Source of the DNA: Sporothrix humicola
Taxonomy: Eukaryota > Ascomycota > Sordariomycetes > Ophiostomatales > Ophiostomataceae
Reading direction: 5' to 3'
Assembly: GCA_021396245.1 (NCBI GenBank)
Contig: WNYE01000001.1
Location: 992,001-1,056,000, forward strand
DNA: 64,000 nt
Positions 43,959 to 54,600 of this stretch are shown piece by piece. Both the position numbers and the translations under genes were made by a program. The notes under the pieces are model-generated. The model searched no databases. It worked only from the letters and a program-made list of their open reading frames with translations, and had not been told where the DNA came from. Numbering within the stretch: position 1 is the first letter of the stretch; each line of letters starts with the position of its first letter.

Positions 43959-45716
43959 ATGCCGGCCCCTGCAGCCATCGTATATAAAGCCGCGTCTAGG
44001 GTGACCCCGCCATCGCAGATGTCATCAGCGACCATTGCAGCACAACGATTTTCACAGCTCGGGACGTCTACTAGAACAAGAGCACGATTGTTTATTACGG
44101 CATCTTCTTCTCTTTCCTTTTCTTCTTCTTCTTCTTCGTCCTCACCCTCACAACCCTTCTCCACCACCCGCATGCGGCCCTTTGCATCGCTAGCTCGAGC
44201 TTCCACGCCTCGTTCGCTTTTCACATCTTCTGCTTCAGCATCGCCCGCATCTTCTCGACTCTCCTCCCTTTCGCGACAGCTCTCTTCCTCGGCTCGCACC
44301 ATGGCGCCCATTTCCAAGGAGACCGACTACCTGGTGATTGGCGGCGGCAGCGGCGGCCTGGCGTCGGCGCGCATGGCCAGCAGCAAATATGGCACCAAGG
44401 CGATGATTATTGAGGGCGGCCGGCTGGGCGGCACCTGTGTCAACGTGGGCTGCGTTCCGAAAAAGGTGACGTTCAACGCGGCGGCCATTGCCGAGGCGCT
44501 GCACGACGCCAAGGCGTACGGCTTCTCGGTCGAGCAGACGGCGCCGTTTGACTGGCCGACGTTCAAGACGAAGCGCGACGCCTACGTCAAGCGCCTCAAC
44601 GGCATCTACGAGCGCAACCTGGGCAACGACAAGGTCGAGTACGTCCGCGGCTGGGCACGGCTGACGGGCAGCAACGAGGTGACGGTGGCGCTGGACGAGG
44701 CGGACGAGGCGGGCAACAAGGAGGTGACGATCCGCGCCAAGAAGATCCTGGTTGCCGTGGGCGGCCGGCCCTCGGACCCGCCAGCGATCCCGGGCGCTGA
44801 GCACGGCATCAACAGCGACGGCTTCTTTGAGATTGAGAAGCAGCCCAAGAAGGTGGCCATTGTCGGCGCAGGCTACATTGCCGTCGAGTTTGCGGGCATG
44901 TTCAACGCCCTGGGCACCGAGACGCACCTGTTTATCCGCGGCAAGACGTTCCTGCGCACGTTCGACCCCATCATCCAGGACACCGTGACGGACAACTACG
45001 AGAAGCTCGGCGTCAACCTGCACCGCGAGACGCAGCTCACGCGCGTCGACAAGGACGCCGCCACGGGCAAGCTGACGCTGCACTACGGCGACGGCCAGAC
45101 GCTCGCAGACGTTGACGAGCTCATCTGGGCCATTGGCCGCACGCCGCTCACAAAGGACATTGGCCTCGAGGAGCACGGCGTCCAGCTCACCGACAAGGGC
45201 TTCATCAAGGCCGACACCTTCCAGAACACGACTGCCGAGCACATCTACGCCCTGGGCGACGTCACCGGCCCCGTCGAGCTGACGCCCGTCGCCATTGCCG
45301 CCGGCCGCAAGCTCGCCCACCGTCTCTTTGGTGGCCCCGAGTTTGCCAGCCTGCACCAGGACTACACCAACATCCCGTCCGTCGTCTTTGCGCACCCCGA
45401 GGTCGGCTCCATCGGCCTGACCGAGCCCCAGGCGATCGAAAAGTACGGCAAGGACAACGTCAAGGTCTACAAGACCAACTTTACCGCCATGTACTATGCC
45501 ATGATGGACCCCGACGAGAAGCGCCCCACGGCCTACAAGCTGGTCACGACGGGCCCCGAGGAGAAGGTTGTCGGTCTGCACATCACCGGTCTCGGCAGCG
45601 GCGAGATGCTGCAGGGTTTCGGCGTGGCCATCAAGATGGGTGCCACCAAGAAGGACTTTGACAGCGTTGTCGCCATCCACCCGACATCCGCCGAGGAGCT
45701 GGTGACTCTGAAATAA
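43959..45716 (+). CDS. glr1: Glutathione reductase (NADPH), with possible alternative starts
   Basis: Intronless, up to 585 residues from ATG 43959. It is a FAD disulfide oxidoreductase reducing GSSG with NADPH. Features: DYLVIGGGSGGLASARMAS (FAD), redox-active Cys160/Cys165 in GGTCVNVGCVPKK, the NADPH fold VGAGYIAVEFAGMFNALGTE followed by the Arg of FIRGKTFLR, IYALGDVTG, and the C-terminal HPTSAEE with the catalytic His supplied to the partner subunit. Other in-frame ATGs are 44019, 44172 and 44301. The last (residue 115, ACCATGG) begins a 471-residue cytosolic-size enzyme. The intervening region is Ser/Arg-rich and acid-poor, i.e. presequence-like. A TATA-like element at 43981 sits downstream of the first ATG, so the 43959 start may be wrong. 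Identity is certain; the start is not. Confidence 0.93.
   Translation: MPAPAAIVYKAASRVTPPSQMSSATIAAQRFSQLGTSTRTRARLFITASSSLSFSSSSSSSSPSQPFSTTRMRPFASLARASTPRSLFTSSASASPASSRLSSLSRQLSSSARTMAPISKETDYLVIGGGSGGLASARMASSKYGTKAMIIEGGRLGGTCVNVGCVPKKVTFNAAAIAEALHDAKAYGFSVEQTAPFDWPTFKTKRDAYVKRLNGIYERNLGNDKVEYVRGWARLTGSNEVTVALDEADEAGNKEVTIRAKKILVAVGGRPSDPPAIPGAEHGINSDGFFEIEKQPKKVAIVGAGYIAVEFAGMFNALGTETHLFIRGKTFLRTFDPIIQDTVTDNYEKLGVNLHRETQLTRVDKDAATGKLTLHYGDGQTLADVDELIWAIGRTPLTKDIGLEEHGVQLTDKGFIKADTFQNTTAEHIYALGDVTGPVELTPVAIAAGRKLAHRLFGGPEFASLHQDYTNIPSVVFAHPEVGSIGLTEPQAIEKYGKDNVKVYKTNFTAMYYAMMDPDEKRPTAYKLVTTGPEEKVVGLHITGLGSGEMLQGFGVAIKMGATKKDFDSVVAIHPTSAEELVTLK
43981..43988 (+). promoter_or_regulatory. 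TATA-like element inside the 5' end of the reductase frame
   Basis: TATATAAA lies 22 nt downstream of the first in-frame ATG (43959), about 185 nt before ATG 44172 and 315 nt before ATG 44301. If it directs transcription, the first one or two ATGs would not be in the mRNA. The motif is short and could be coincidental. Confidence 0.4.
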
Positions 45717-46372
45717 GAAGGGTCTATGGGAATGGTTTAATTGGTTTAAAAGGAAAAGAGCTATAATAGATAAGCGATATAAATGACATTTTGATAATGA
45801 AGCAAACGAAGGAGAATGAGGCATGTGACTGTGGGTGAAGCTTACTGAAGCTCTAACAAGCGCTGTAATTTGGTGCATCTGATAGAGCTTATAGGGAACT
45901 CTCCGATATTCTTTTATGTGTGACTCAAGCAGGCTTTACTTCGCCGCATTTCCTCATTTTGACTTCCTGAAACTTTTGAATTGTTCTTACATTTTATTTT
46001 GATTTATTTAAACTGACACCTGCATTATGTTATCGGGTTGTTGCTGTTGTTGAAGCTCCTGTTGTTGCAACAAAATGTGGTGGTGAGCCCCGCTATGCAA
46101 TTAAACAGCTTAGTGTTAGTTAGACACGCGTTTCCACTTTAGGTATCACGACTGCCTCAACTACCAACCTCGTTGACATCCATCTTCATTCTCCAACAAT
46201 TACAACTACGCGCACACGACTAGACAGCACACACGGTCGGCCTCGCTGGCGATGGTCTGATTCGAAGATTCAACGAAGTGATACCAGCGACGATCGACGA
46301 CAATCAGCGACGAAGACCACGACCTCCTCAATCTCCTTCCCTACCTGACCTCCTTCAACACACTCTCTCATC
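45717..46372. other. Intergenic region glr1 / sec6
   Basis: 656 bp: an A+T-rich 3' flank, a GTTGTTGCTGTTGTTG microsatellite-like run near 46036-46066, and a mixed leader ending in CTCATC before the sec6 ATG. No gene seen. Confidence 0.5.
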
Positions 46373-48658
46373 ATGGACGCCCCACTCGTCAAGCTCGCAG
46401 ACTTGCTGCGACACCCCGACGACCTGGACAAGATTGCCACGCTCAAGCTCGACTTTGCGCGCAAGAAGGCGGCGGTGGACAGCCAGCTGCGGGCGGGGCT
46501 GCGGGACCAGCTGGAGACGACACAGAGCGGTATGACAGGGCTGTCGGACGGGCAAAAGGCAGTCCAACAGATCAAGGAAGAAATGATGCAGATTGACAAG
46601 CTGTGTTCCGAGAGCCAGAACATGATCAAGGACTTTGCGACGATCAACCAGGTGTCGCAGGCGCACCGCAACTTTGGAGCCGTCGAAGCGATGCGGAAAA
46701 ACCTCGAGACGTTCAATGACCGACTCAGCGGCGTCGAAGAGATGTTGCGGGCGGACGACGCAGACCCCGAAAACATGCCGAACCTGCTGCCGATCCACTA
46801 CGAGCTGACGCAGCTGCGCAACATCCGGGACGACGCAATGGAGCAGATCCAGCGGGCGGACGACAAGAGCCTGCAGTCGACGCTGGAGGACTACTTTGAG
46901 CGGCTGGACGGGGCGATTGACTGGTTCGACGAGCACGTGGGGCTGGTGGCGACGAGCCTGATCACGCTGGTGACGGCGGAGAACAACAACCTGGTGGTGC
47001 GGTTTGCGCTGATCATCGAGGCCGAGGAAAAGAGCGACCAGCGCGTGCAGGCGCTGCAAGACGCTATGCGCGACCATAAGGAGATTGCGTCGCGGTTCCA
47101 GGGCATCACGGACGGCGCCAAGACGGTGCGCGGGTACAAGGACAAGTTTTTGCAGGCGATCGAGGCGTACGCGGAGGCGCAGTTTACACAGACGCGCGAG
47201 GCGTTTCTGGACGACCCGTCGCGGCTGGAAAAGGAGCTGCGGTGGTACTTTAACGACCTGAACGCCGTCCGGCTCGGCATGGTGCCGCTGATGCCGAAAA
47301 AGTGGACGATCATGAAGACGTACACGCAAATCTACCACAAGATGATGCACGATTTCCTGATTGCGCTCGTCAACGACCCCGAAACCAGCTCGGCGCACAC
47401 GCTCGAGATCATCAGCTGGCCCGAGAAGTACTACAAGAAGATGGCCAAGCTCGGGTTCCCGCAGGACGACGCGACGCTGACGCCGCACGTGCTCGACAAC
47501 CGCGAGACGGAGCTCGTGCGCGAGTTCCGCCAGCTCATTATCAAGTTCCTGGACGAGTGGATCGACCGCATCGGCAAGCAAGAGCGCAAGGACTTTGCGG
47601 AACGCGCGACCGTTGAGGGCTCGAACCTGGACACGGACGAGTACGGCTACTTCCGCACGCGCAACCTGGTGGACCTGTGGCGCATGCTGCGCGAGCAGAT
47701 TGACGTGGCGGCCAACTCGCAGCGCACAGACGTCGTCGAGGGTGTCGTGGATGCCATGTTTTTGCGGTTGCGGACGCGCCAGCAGGCCGTGCAAAAGATG
47801 CTCGACGACGAGGCGCAGCGGTACGAGGCCGGGCGCGTGCCCGACCTGGAGGGCTACCAGGCCCTGCAGGACTGGCTGGTGGCGTCTGCCAACGACCAGA
47901 TTGCGAGCATCGACGACCGCGAAGACGAGGCCGCGGCGGGCACCGGCAACCGCATTTCGTACCTCACGAGCTTCCGCGAGAAGATCGAGCCACTCGTCAC
48001 GCCGCAGTACATGGAGCGCGTCGACGCCGAAGTGGCGGCCCTGCGCGACGGCTATGTGGACCTGAGCACGTGGTGCATGACCAAGTTTGCGTCGCTCATC
48101 TTTGTGGTCGACTTCAAGACGGTGATGCCCGACTTCTTCACGCCGCGCTGGTACGGTGCCGCGACAGGCATGAAGCAGATGGTGGCGACGCTCGAAGAGT
48201 ACGTGACCGACTATCGGCAGGTCCTGCACTATTCGCTGGTCGACGTCTTTGTCGAGATCTTCTCGGACGAGCTGCTCGTGCGCTACCTGGGCTGCGTGCG
48301 CAACAAGGGCGCCAAGCTCAAGCGGACCGATCCCTTCCAGGACCAGATCTTTGCGGACGTCGCCGCCGTCTTTGAGCTGTTTGACTCGATGCCGCGCGCC
48401 GAGGCCGCCGGCAGCCTCAAGCAGACGTGGCGCGTCACCGAGCAGTTCCTGGCGCTGCTGACGGTCGGCAAGGACGGCGTGGCCGAGGCGTTTATCGGGT
48501 TCAAGCAGGCCTACTGGGACCTGCAGATCAGCTGGGTCGAGGCGGTGCTGCGGTCGCGCGACGATTTCGAGCGCAGCATGCTGAATATCGTCAAGGCGCA
48601 GGCGGCACAGATCTACGTCGAGCGGGGACCAGAAACGATCATGAGCAAGGTGAAGTAG
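46373..48658 (+). CDS. sec6: Exocyst complex subunit Sec6
   Basis: Intronless, 761 residues, which is the usual length for fungal Sec6. It is helical throughout: an N-terminal coiled coil (LAGL..RDQLETTQSGMTGLSDGQ.. MQIDKLCSESQNMIKDFATI), the EXO70/Sec6 helical-rod repeats (ALIIEAEEKSDQRVQALQDA, RLEKELRWYFNDLNAVRLGM) and a C-terminal domain (SLVDVFVEIFSDELLVRYLG, FERSMLNIVKAQAAQIYVER). Sec6 tethers secretory vesicles at the plasma membrane as part of the exocyst and binds Sec9/Sec1. Tip growth of hyphae depends on it. Codon bias is strong and uniform. It converges with the MFS gene, 142 bp between stops. Confidence 0.93.
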   Translation: MDAPLVKLADLLRHPDDLDKIATLKLDFARKKAAVDSQLRAGLRDQLETTQSGMTGLSDGQKAVQQIKEEMMQIDKLCSESQNMIKDFATINQVSQAHRNFGAVEAMRKNLETFNDRLSGVEEMLRADDADPENMPNLLPIHYELTQLRNIRDDAMEQIQRADDKSLQSTLEDYFERLDGAIDWFDEHVGLVATSLITLVTAENNNLVVRFALIIEAEEKSDQRVQALQDAMRDHKEIASRFQGITDGAKTVRGYKDKFLQAIEAYAEAQFTQTREAFLDDPSRLEKELRWYFNDLNAVRLGMVPLMPKKWTIMKTYTQIYHKMMHDFLIALVNDPETSSAHTLEIISWPEKYYKKMAKLGFPQDDATLTPHVLDNRETELVREFRQLIIKFLDEWIDRIGKQERKDFAERATVEGSNLDTDEYGYFRTRNLVDLWRMLREQIDVAANSQRTDVVEGVVDAMFLRLRTRQQAVQKMLDDEAQRYEAGRVPDLEGYQALQDWLVASANDQIASIDDREDEAAAGTGNRISYLTSFREKIEPLVTPQYMERVDAEVAALRDGYVDLSTWCMTKFASLIFVVDFKTVMPDFFTPRWYGAATGMKQMVATLEEYVTDYRQVLHYSLVDVFVEIFSDELLVRYLGCVRNKGAKLKRTDPFQDQIFADVAAVFELFDSMPRAEAAGSLKQTWRVTEQFLALLTVGKDGVAEAFIGFKQAYWDLQISWVEAVLRSRDDFERSMLNIVKAQAAQIYVERGPETIMSKVK

Positions 48659-48800
48659 GAGGCGAGAAGGCAGAAACGGCGAGGACTTGGGCTTTGTACA
48701 TATATGGGAATGGAGCGTTGCTATTTATTGAATATACTGGATACCATATGATTCTACTGGGATGACTCTACTGAGAATTACCATCTGCCTACTACGCATG

Positions 48801-50581
48801 CTAATATGCAAACCGAAAGTCGAGACGACGGGCACCCGTGTCGACCGTCTCGGCAATGTAGGCGTCTTTCTGCTCCGACGTCATGGCGTCCCAAACACGT
48901 GCCTTTTGCCGGTTCCGCCACGGATAGTAAAAGAACATGAACGTGATGAGCAGCATGTTCCAGGCGTTGAGGGCGAGTAATACTTTGTTTCCCGTCCGAT
49001 AGTGAGGTGCATCGTGAGCTCGATATATCTAAGGATACGGCGTTAGTAATTGATGATTACGAAACAGTAAAATAGAATGCCGGGACAGGGACTTACATTC
49101 GACGATATGATACTGCTTGCTTGGACGGCCATGTTGTAGAGAGCCGTCGACACGGTCCGCGTCTGGATATTGCCCGAGTTGCGTGAGGTAAAACCGACGA
49201 GGATCGGGTGGACATAGGGAAACCCGACGAGGACAACAGCGACGGCATACCACGACCACGGCCCAGCACTGTTTGGAAGCACTTCCAAGGCCACAAGACA
49301 CGGCAGCATGTAGACCTGGCCGAGAAACACAAAGATGAGCCGGACATTGCCGTCCTCTTTGAGAGAGGAGCACTTTTCCGACAGATATGTCCACACTAAA
49401 AGCATCACGAAGAAGAGGACGGACGCCGGGATGGTCAGAAGGGTCGTGTTGAACGTGTTGAAGCCGAGCGCCTTGAGGTTGAGCGTCATGTAGTTGGCCG
49501 CGGGCGCCGAGGGAACGGCCCAGGTGAGGCCTAACAAATACACGGGCCACAGATCGTAGTCGGCGAGGGCGTTTCCCAGCTTCTTGAGGTCGAGACCCTG
49601 ACGGTTGTGCATCCGTCCCTTGCCCGGGTCATCCCGTAAAATGCGGTTGACGAGAATGGTCTCCTCGCGCGGCGTGAACCACGATTTCGACGACGACCGC
49701 TTGGCTGTCTGGACGGGTGATGCCGGCAGATAAAACCACGACAAGACGCCAATCAACGCTGTGAGAGCGCCCTCAATAACAAACAGCCATCGCCAGCCAG
49801 CCCAGCCGTCTGTTCCGCGCATGTGCAGGATGCCGTACGCAAAAAAGGCAGACACAATGCTCGTGGCCACATAGGCCGCCCAAAACGCAGCCAGACGAGC
49901 GGGGAGTTCGCGGCCTTTGTAGAAATAGCTCAGATAAAGCACAACGTCAGGGACGAAGCCGCCTTCGAGCATTCCGAGTAAAGCACGAGTCGCATAGAAA
50001 ACAGACAGACGGTGGGCTGGCAGGGCCGACTGAGAGCATGCCACGGCACTCCAGGCCACCATCTGCAGCGGAATCCACACATCAGGGCCCAGCCGCTTGC
50101 TGATCATTTGCGCCGGCAGCTCAGCCGCCAGGAAACACACATAGTACAGCGTCATGCCCGTGTTGTATTGGTCCGTCGTCAGGCCTAGATCGGTCAGCAT
50201 GCCGTCGGCCAGCGCCTGCGAGACATTGCCGCGGTCGAGCTGCATGGCGAAGAACATGAGGCAGCACCAGCCCGTGATGCGCCAGTCGAGGCGGCGCACG
50301 AGCCGCTGTTCTTCGGCGTCGGTCCACTGCGCCGTCGGGTCGTAGCGGTGGCGGCCCTCGTAGTCGTCAATGGGTGCATAGAGCGCGACATCGGCACCGG
50401 CCGCAAAGACAGTGCTGTCGGGATGGACGACATTCTTTTCGCGGGAGGGGTCGTCGACGTTGGTGGCGATGTTGACAATGTCAATGTCAGCCGCGGCGAC
50501 GGGTGACACGACGGGCGACAGTGAATTGTCTTTGTACTTATCCATGATGGCTGGAGAATGTGGGATAATCCTGTCGTTCAT
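48801..50581 (-). CDS. MFS transporter, anion:cation symporter (Dal5-like) family
   Basis: Exons on the minus strand are 50581..49097 and 49028..48801 (GTAAGT..TAG, phase 0); 570 residues. About 12 membrane segments are visible, with cytoplasmic N- and C-termini. Family marks: RRLDWRITGWCCLMFFAMQLDRGN before the first pair of helices, YVCFLAAELPAQMISKRLGP, the central loop SWFTPREETILVNRILRDDP, and the last-exon start SSN|IYRAHDAPHYRTGNKVLL, a signature of the ACS family (Dal5 allantoate, Tna1 nicotinate, vitamin and small organic anion importers). The substrate cannot be read from sequence. ATG 50581 gives the longest form; ATG 50545 (MDKYKDNSLS) is an equally possible start. Acidic N-terminus of ~95 residues. 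Confidence 0.88.
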
Positions 50582-51604
50582 CCATCCTCACAAAGTCGAG
50601 AGACTTCCTCGGCAAGTATTTATGAACGAAAGGTCGAGCACATCATCGTGATAACCCCCGCATCGATCGGCAACCTTCCGCATTAGGACGCGGGATGTAT
50701 CGTGGGATGTAGGACAGGCAGATGTACCTGTATGTCTGTGTATCAACCGAATCTTGCTGTATCCGCCGTATCTTGCGCAAAGGTTGCACTGGTCTGGATT
50801 GGCCTGTGGTCTGGGCTGCATATTTCAAGCATCTCGCTTGCTTTGCTGCGCCGCAGATTTGCATGCATGCTGTGCCATGTGTGACTAAACGGGGAGGTAG
50901 TTGAGTAAATGTTGGCAGTAGAGAGGGTTAAATAGAGGACGTCAGAGCAACAGCCGAGGAAGGCCACGATAAAAGACACGATAAAGGCAAGTCAATCCAA
51001 AGGTACCCCAAAAGTGTGTCCAAAAGGTACTTCAAAAAGTATGCATTTGTAAATGTATAGAGTGAATACAGGCGGCGCAGTGAGCACGCCATATTTGGTT
51101 CCAAAAAGATATAGAAAAAAGGACGAAAATGACGACCAAACGATGATAAGAATTGGGGATGAGCCGTACTCCGAATGAACACCGATAATGACACTGAAAA
51201 GACGACCAAAAAAAAAAAAAACAACAACACCAAAAAGTATATACTGAGCTTTTGTATTTGCGTTTTGTAATGTGCAGAACAATGTGTAGAATGTGTATGA
51301 CAGACAGAAATGCTTTGAAAGTAACCAGACTCCAACAGATGATGATGATTGAGAATTGAGGATAAAAGTAAACAGTACGGAGACAAAGGAATGTGAAGAA
51401 CCGGGGGTATCAGTGAGATCTAAGCGATATGTAAGGAAAGACAGGACCGAATGTGTAAAAAAAAAGAAAAAGAAAACACAAAAGCAATGCAAGTATACAA
51501 AAGGATGCCAGAACAATGCAACCCGACAGAACCGCCATGTAAAAAGACAGGTAAACAAGTAGACAAAGGAAAGGAATGCAGAGAGTGTAATGACACAACA
51601 TGCA
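50582..51604. other. Tandem gap: upstream of the MFS gene, 3' of the TBC gene
   Basis: 1.0 kb. The right half (51150-51600) is A-rich on the + strand with runs such as A13 near 51207-51219, fitting the 3' UTR of the minus-strand TBC gene. The left half is the MFS promoter. No gene is supported. Confidence 0.5.
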
Positions 51605-54600
51605 TCATGTCGACACAGCAGGCTCGACGTCGACAATCGACGACTCTGTCGCGGCCGCCACTTCGCGCGCCGCCACCTCCCGCGCGGCAATCTTTTGCTG
51701 GCGTGTGGCCTTGGCCTCGGCGACGGCGGCGGCGCGAGCAGCCACCAGTGCGCGCTCGGCGTCCATGGCGACGAGGCGGCGGGCCTCGACGTCTTCGCGG
51801 CGCACGAGCTTGCGCAGGGCCTCGGAAGCCTGGATGAGGCCGTCGATGCTGATGGCGTGGTTGGTCATTTGGTGGTTGATGTAGGTGTAAATCTCGGCGG
51901 GCGTCTCGCAGCGGAGGAGGGCGGCTTCGTTGAGCTTGAGCAGGGCCAAAGCGACCTGGAACAAGAAGACGCTGCCGTCGTTCAAACAGAAAACGACGTC
52001 CCAGACGCGGAACAGCACCTCGGCACTCAGACAGTCGGTAAAGACGGACAAGAACCACTGGAAGGTCATGGTCTCGAGGTCGATGGACAGCGAGTCAAAG
52101 TGGGCCGAGAGACGTGGCAGGACATCCGCCACATACGCCCTCAAAACTTGCTGGTCAGCACGACTGGCAGCGAGGGAGTGGTCGTAGTAGCCGACGGGCA
52201 AGATCGTCTCGACAATGCTGGCGAGCAGCCAGAAGGCGTCTTCGGCGGAGGGCGTAACCAACAGCAGATTGGCAGCAATCAGGTTCATGCCCTGGCAGTA
52301 GCCGACGTCGGGATTGCGGCGGGCATAGGCCAGCAGGACCTCGTTGAGCTTGGCCGTGCCGGGCCCTTCGCGGAAGAAAATGTTGTCGGTCAGCGTGCGG
52401 TAAATGTCGGCCTGGATCTGGGCGACGACATCGTCGTTGTCGTTGTTGGTCGCTCCATCTCGGCCGGCCACCAAATCGTCGTAGGCGCCAGGGACACGCA
52501 GGCTCGTGGCGCCCGTGCACTCGGACCAGACTTTGGATCTCAAAACGACGGGAATGCCGCCCAGGACCAGCGCGCGGAACTCGTTCCACTTGGCCCGGCC
52601 GAGCTTGCCCTTGTTGCCGAGGCCTGCAACGCCGACAATCTCGCCGTCGGCCAGGCGCGTCTCGGGCATAATGGCTGTCGCCTGCAGGAAGCGGGCGGTG
52701 GCATTGCTGGTGCCGTGGTAATTGTTGCCGCTGCCATTGCTGGAGGCGTTGTTCAAGTTCTCGGCGGCCGCCAAAGCCATCATCTCGCCCTCACGACGGC
52801 GCTCAGCCCGGACTTTGCGCAGGAACTCGTTCCAGCGCACAGTGCGTTCCTTTTGGAGAGTGTCATGCAGCTCGCTAAGCTGTTGCAACAAAAGACGGAC
52901 TGGTTCGACATCTTCCTTGGCGGGCACAGGCGGAGGCTGTTGTTGATCTTGAGTCTTCTTTTTCTTGACGAGCTGCTTTTGGTCGGCAGGCGCATCGGCC
53001 GTGTTGGTGCTCGAGGCGATCGAGTCCGTGTCGAGACCGGCAGCACTCGCTAGAGATGTCGCGCTGGCTGTGGCGTTGGTCGTCGTGGTTGTCGTTGTGG
53101 CTGCTGTCGTCGCTGCTGCCATGGCACCCGTCGATGGAGGGACAAAACCACGGCCGTCTGAAGTGATGAAGCCAGGCGACTTTGGCCCAGCTGCGTCACC
53201 GCCAGAGATGGAGCTACTGCCGTCTTCCGTAATGACTTCAATGCGCGAATCGCTCATGGCGGGCGTGTGGGACAGGAGTTCTGTCGGGAACGTGGCGATC
53301 TTGAGGTAGTCTTGCCAGCGCTTGGGGTTGCCAGGGGGGGCAGGCACGTTGGCACTGGGGTCCTTGTTGTCTGGCGCGGAGGTCGACGTCAAGTTCAGGC
53401 TGGGCGGACGATGAGTGCTGTCGGCATCGTTGTCGTTCCTCAGAGAGCTGGCATCGCCCGTGCTGCCCTGGTCGTCCTCAACAACAGCCGCCCCAGCCTC
53501 GTCATCGCCTCCGACAAGCTGCGACGGCGACGGCCGCCCGTTGCGACTGGCCCGCCCGCCGGCAATGTCCAGCGTCTCCGAGTGCCGGCTGCCCCTCTTT
53601 GCGCTGCGCGACGTGACCTGTGCCACCTGCGCCACCTGCGCTGCCTCCCGCTGGCGCTTCTTGCGGCGCTGGTCATAGATGAAGCCGAAGCGGTCGATCA
53701 GGTGGCCCGAGCTGTTGTAGCGTTTGTACATGTGCGTCAGCGTCGGCGGCTGCACGTCAAGCGGCAGGATCGTGTCCATTTCGACGGGGAAATACGTCGT
53801 GCGGCGCATGGCAGCAGCGGCGCCGTCGCTGGCCGGGCTCGAGTCCATCATTTCGCCGCCCCAGCCAGCAGCACCGTTGCCGGTGGCATTTCCGCCGCCG
53901 CTGCCCTGGTGTCGATGGTTGCTGCCGTTCAGCTTGCCAGGGCCGGCGCCGACACCGCGGCCGGGGATGGCCTGGGGCATGGCGCCGCCGTTTAGAGCGG
54001 CAACAGCACCCGGGCCGTTGAGAACGGCCGACGAGGTCGTCCGGCTCATAGACATGAGCGACTTGGGGCCGACGCTGCCGCCGTTGCCGCCCTGGATCGT
54101 GGATGCGCGAGACGAGCGGCCAATGGTTGTGGCTGGCGGCCCTTGCCGGCGGCTGGGCGTGCTTGAAGCGGTGCGAAGAGAGGCGGCTGCTGACGCCGAC
54201 GTTGCGCCGTCGCTCGTATCCTGAGAGGACTCACTGCCGCCACCAACCAGGCGCAAGGCGAGACTGGCCAAGGACGCCTTACGGCCCGACTGCGACGTGG
54301 TTGCAGAGTGGACACTGGAGGCGCGGCTCGTGCTGCGCGTTGGCCGTGTATCGTCAGTTGTAGAAGCAGCGTCGCTTGTCGGCGGCTGGAAGAAGTCGTC
54401 GGTAATGGTTGGCCGCCGGTCGCCGCCCGAGGTGACGCGGATCGCCGTGGTCTTTTTCTGAGGCTGCGAGGGAGTGTCTGGTGTTTGTGCCCCGCTTCCA
54501 CTGCCGTTGGATTTCTTGGATGTGCCGCCAAAGAGATAGTCCTTCCACCCTTTGGACGTGCCAGTCGACGAGGCCGGCTTGCTGTTCGTGGCGCTGGCGT

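Noticed and set aside
44235..45878. 547-codon open frame antisense to glutathione reductase
   Set aside because: It mirrors the G+C-rich third positions of the real gene and gives a Val/Leu/Gly/Arg-rich product typical of such shadows; the plus strand has all reductase motifs.
46355..48229. 624-codon open frame antisense to sec6
   Set aside because: Same codon-bias artefact; the sequence is His/Leu/Val/Arg-rich with no family resemblance, while the plus strand is clearly Sec6.
51207..51219. A-run as a retrotransposon tail
   Set aside because: No reverse transcriptase or target duplication; it lies in the A-rich 3' flank of a minus-strand gene.
51590..53053. 487-codon open frame antisense to the TBC gene
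   Set aside because: Covers exactly the G+C-rich TBC domain on the other strand and has no recognisable protein features.
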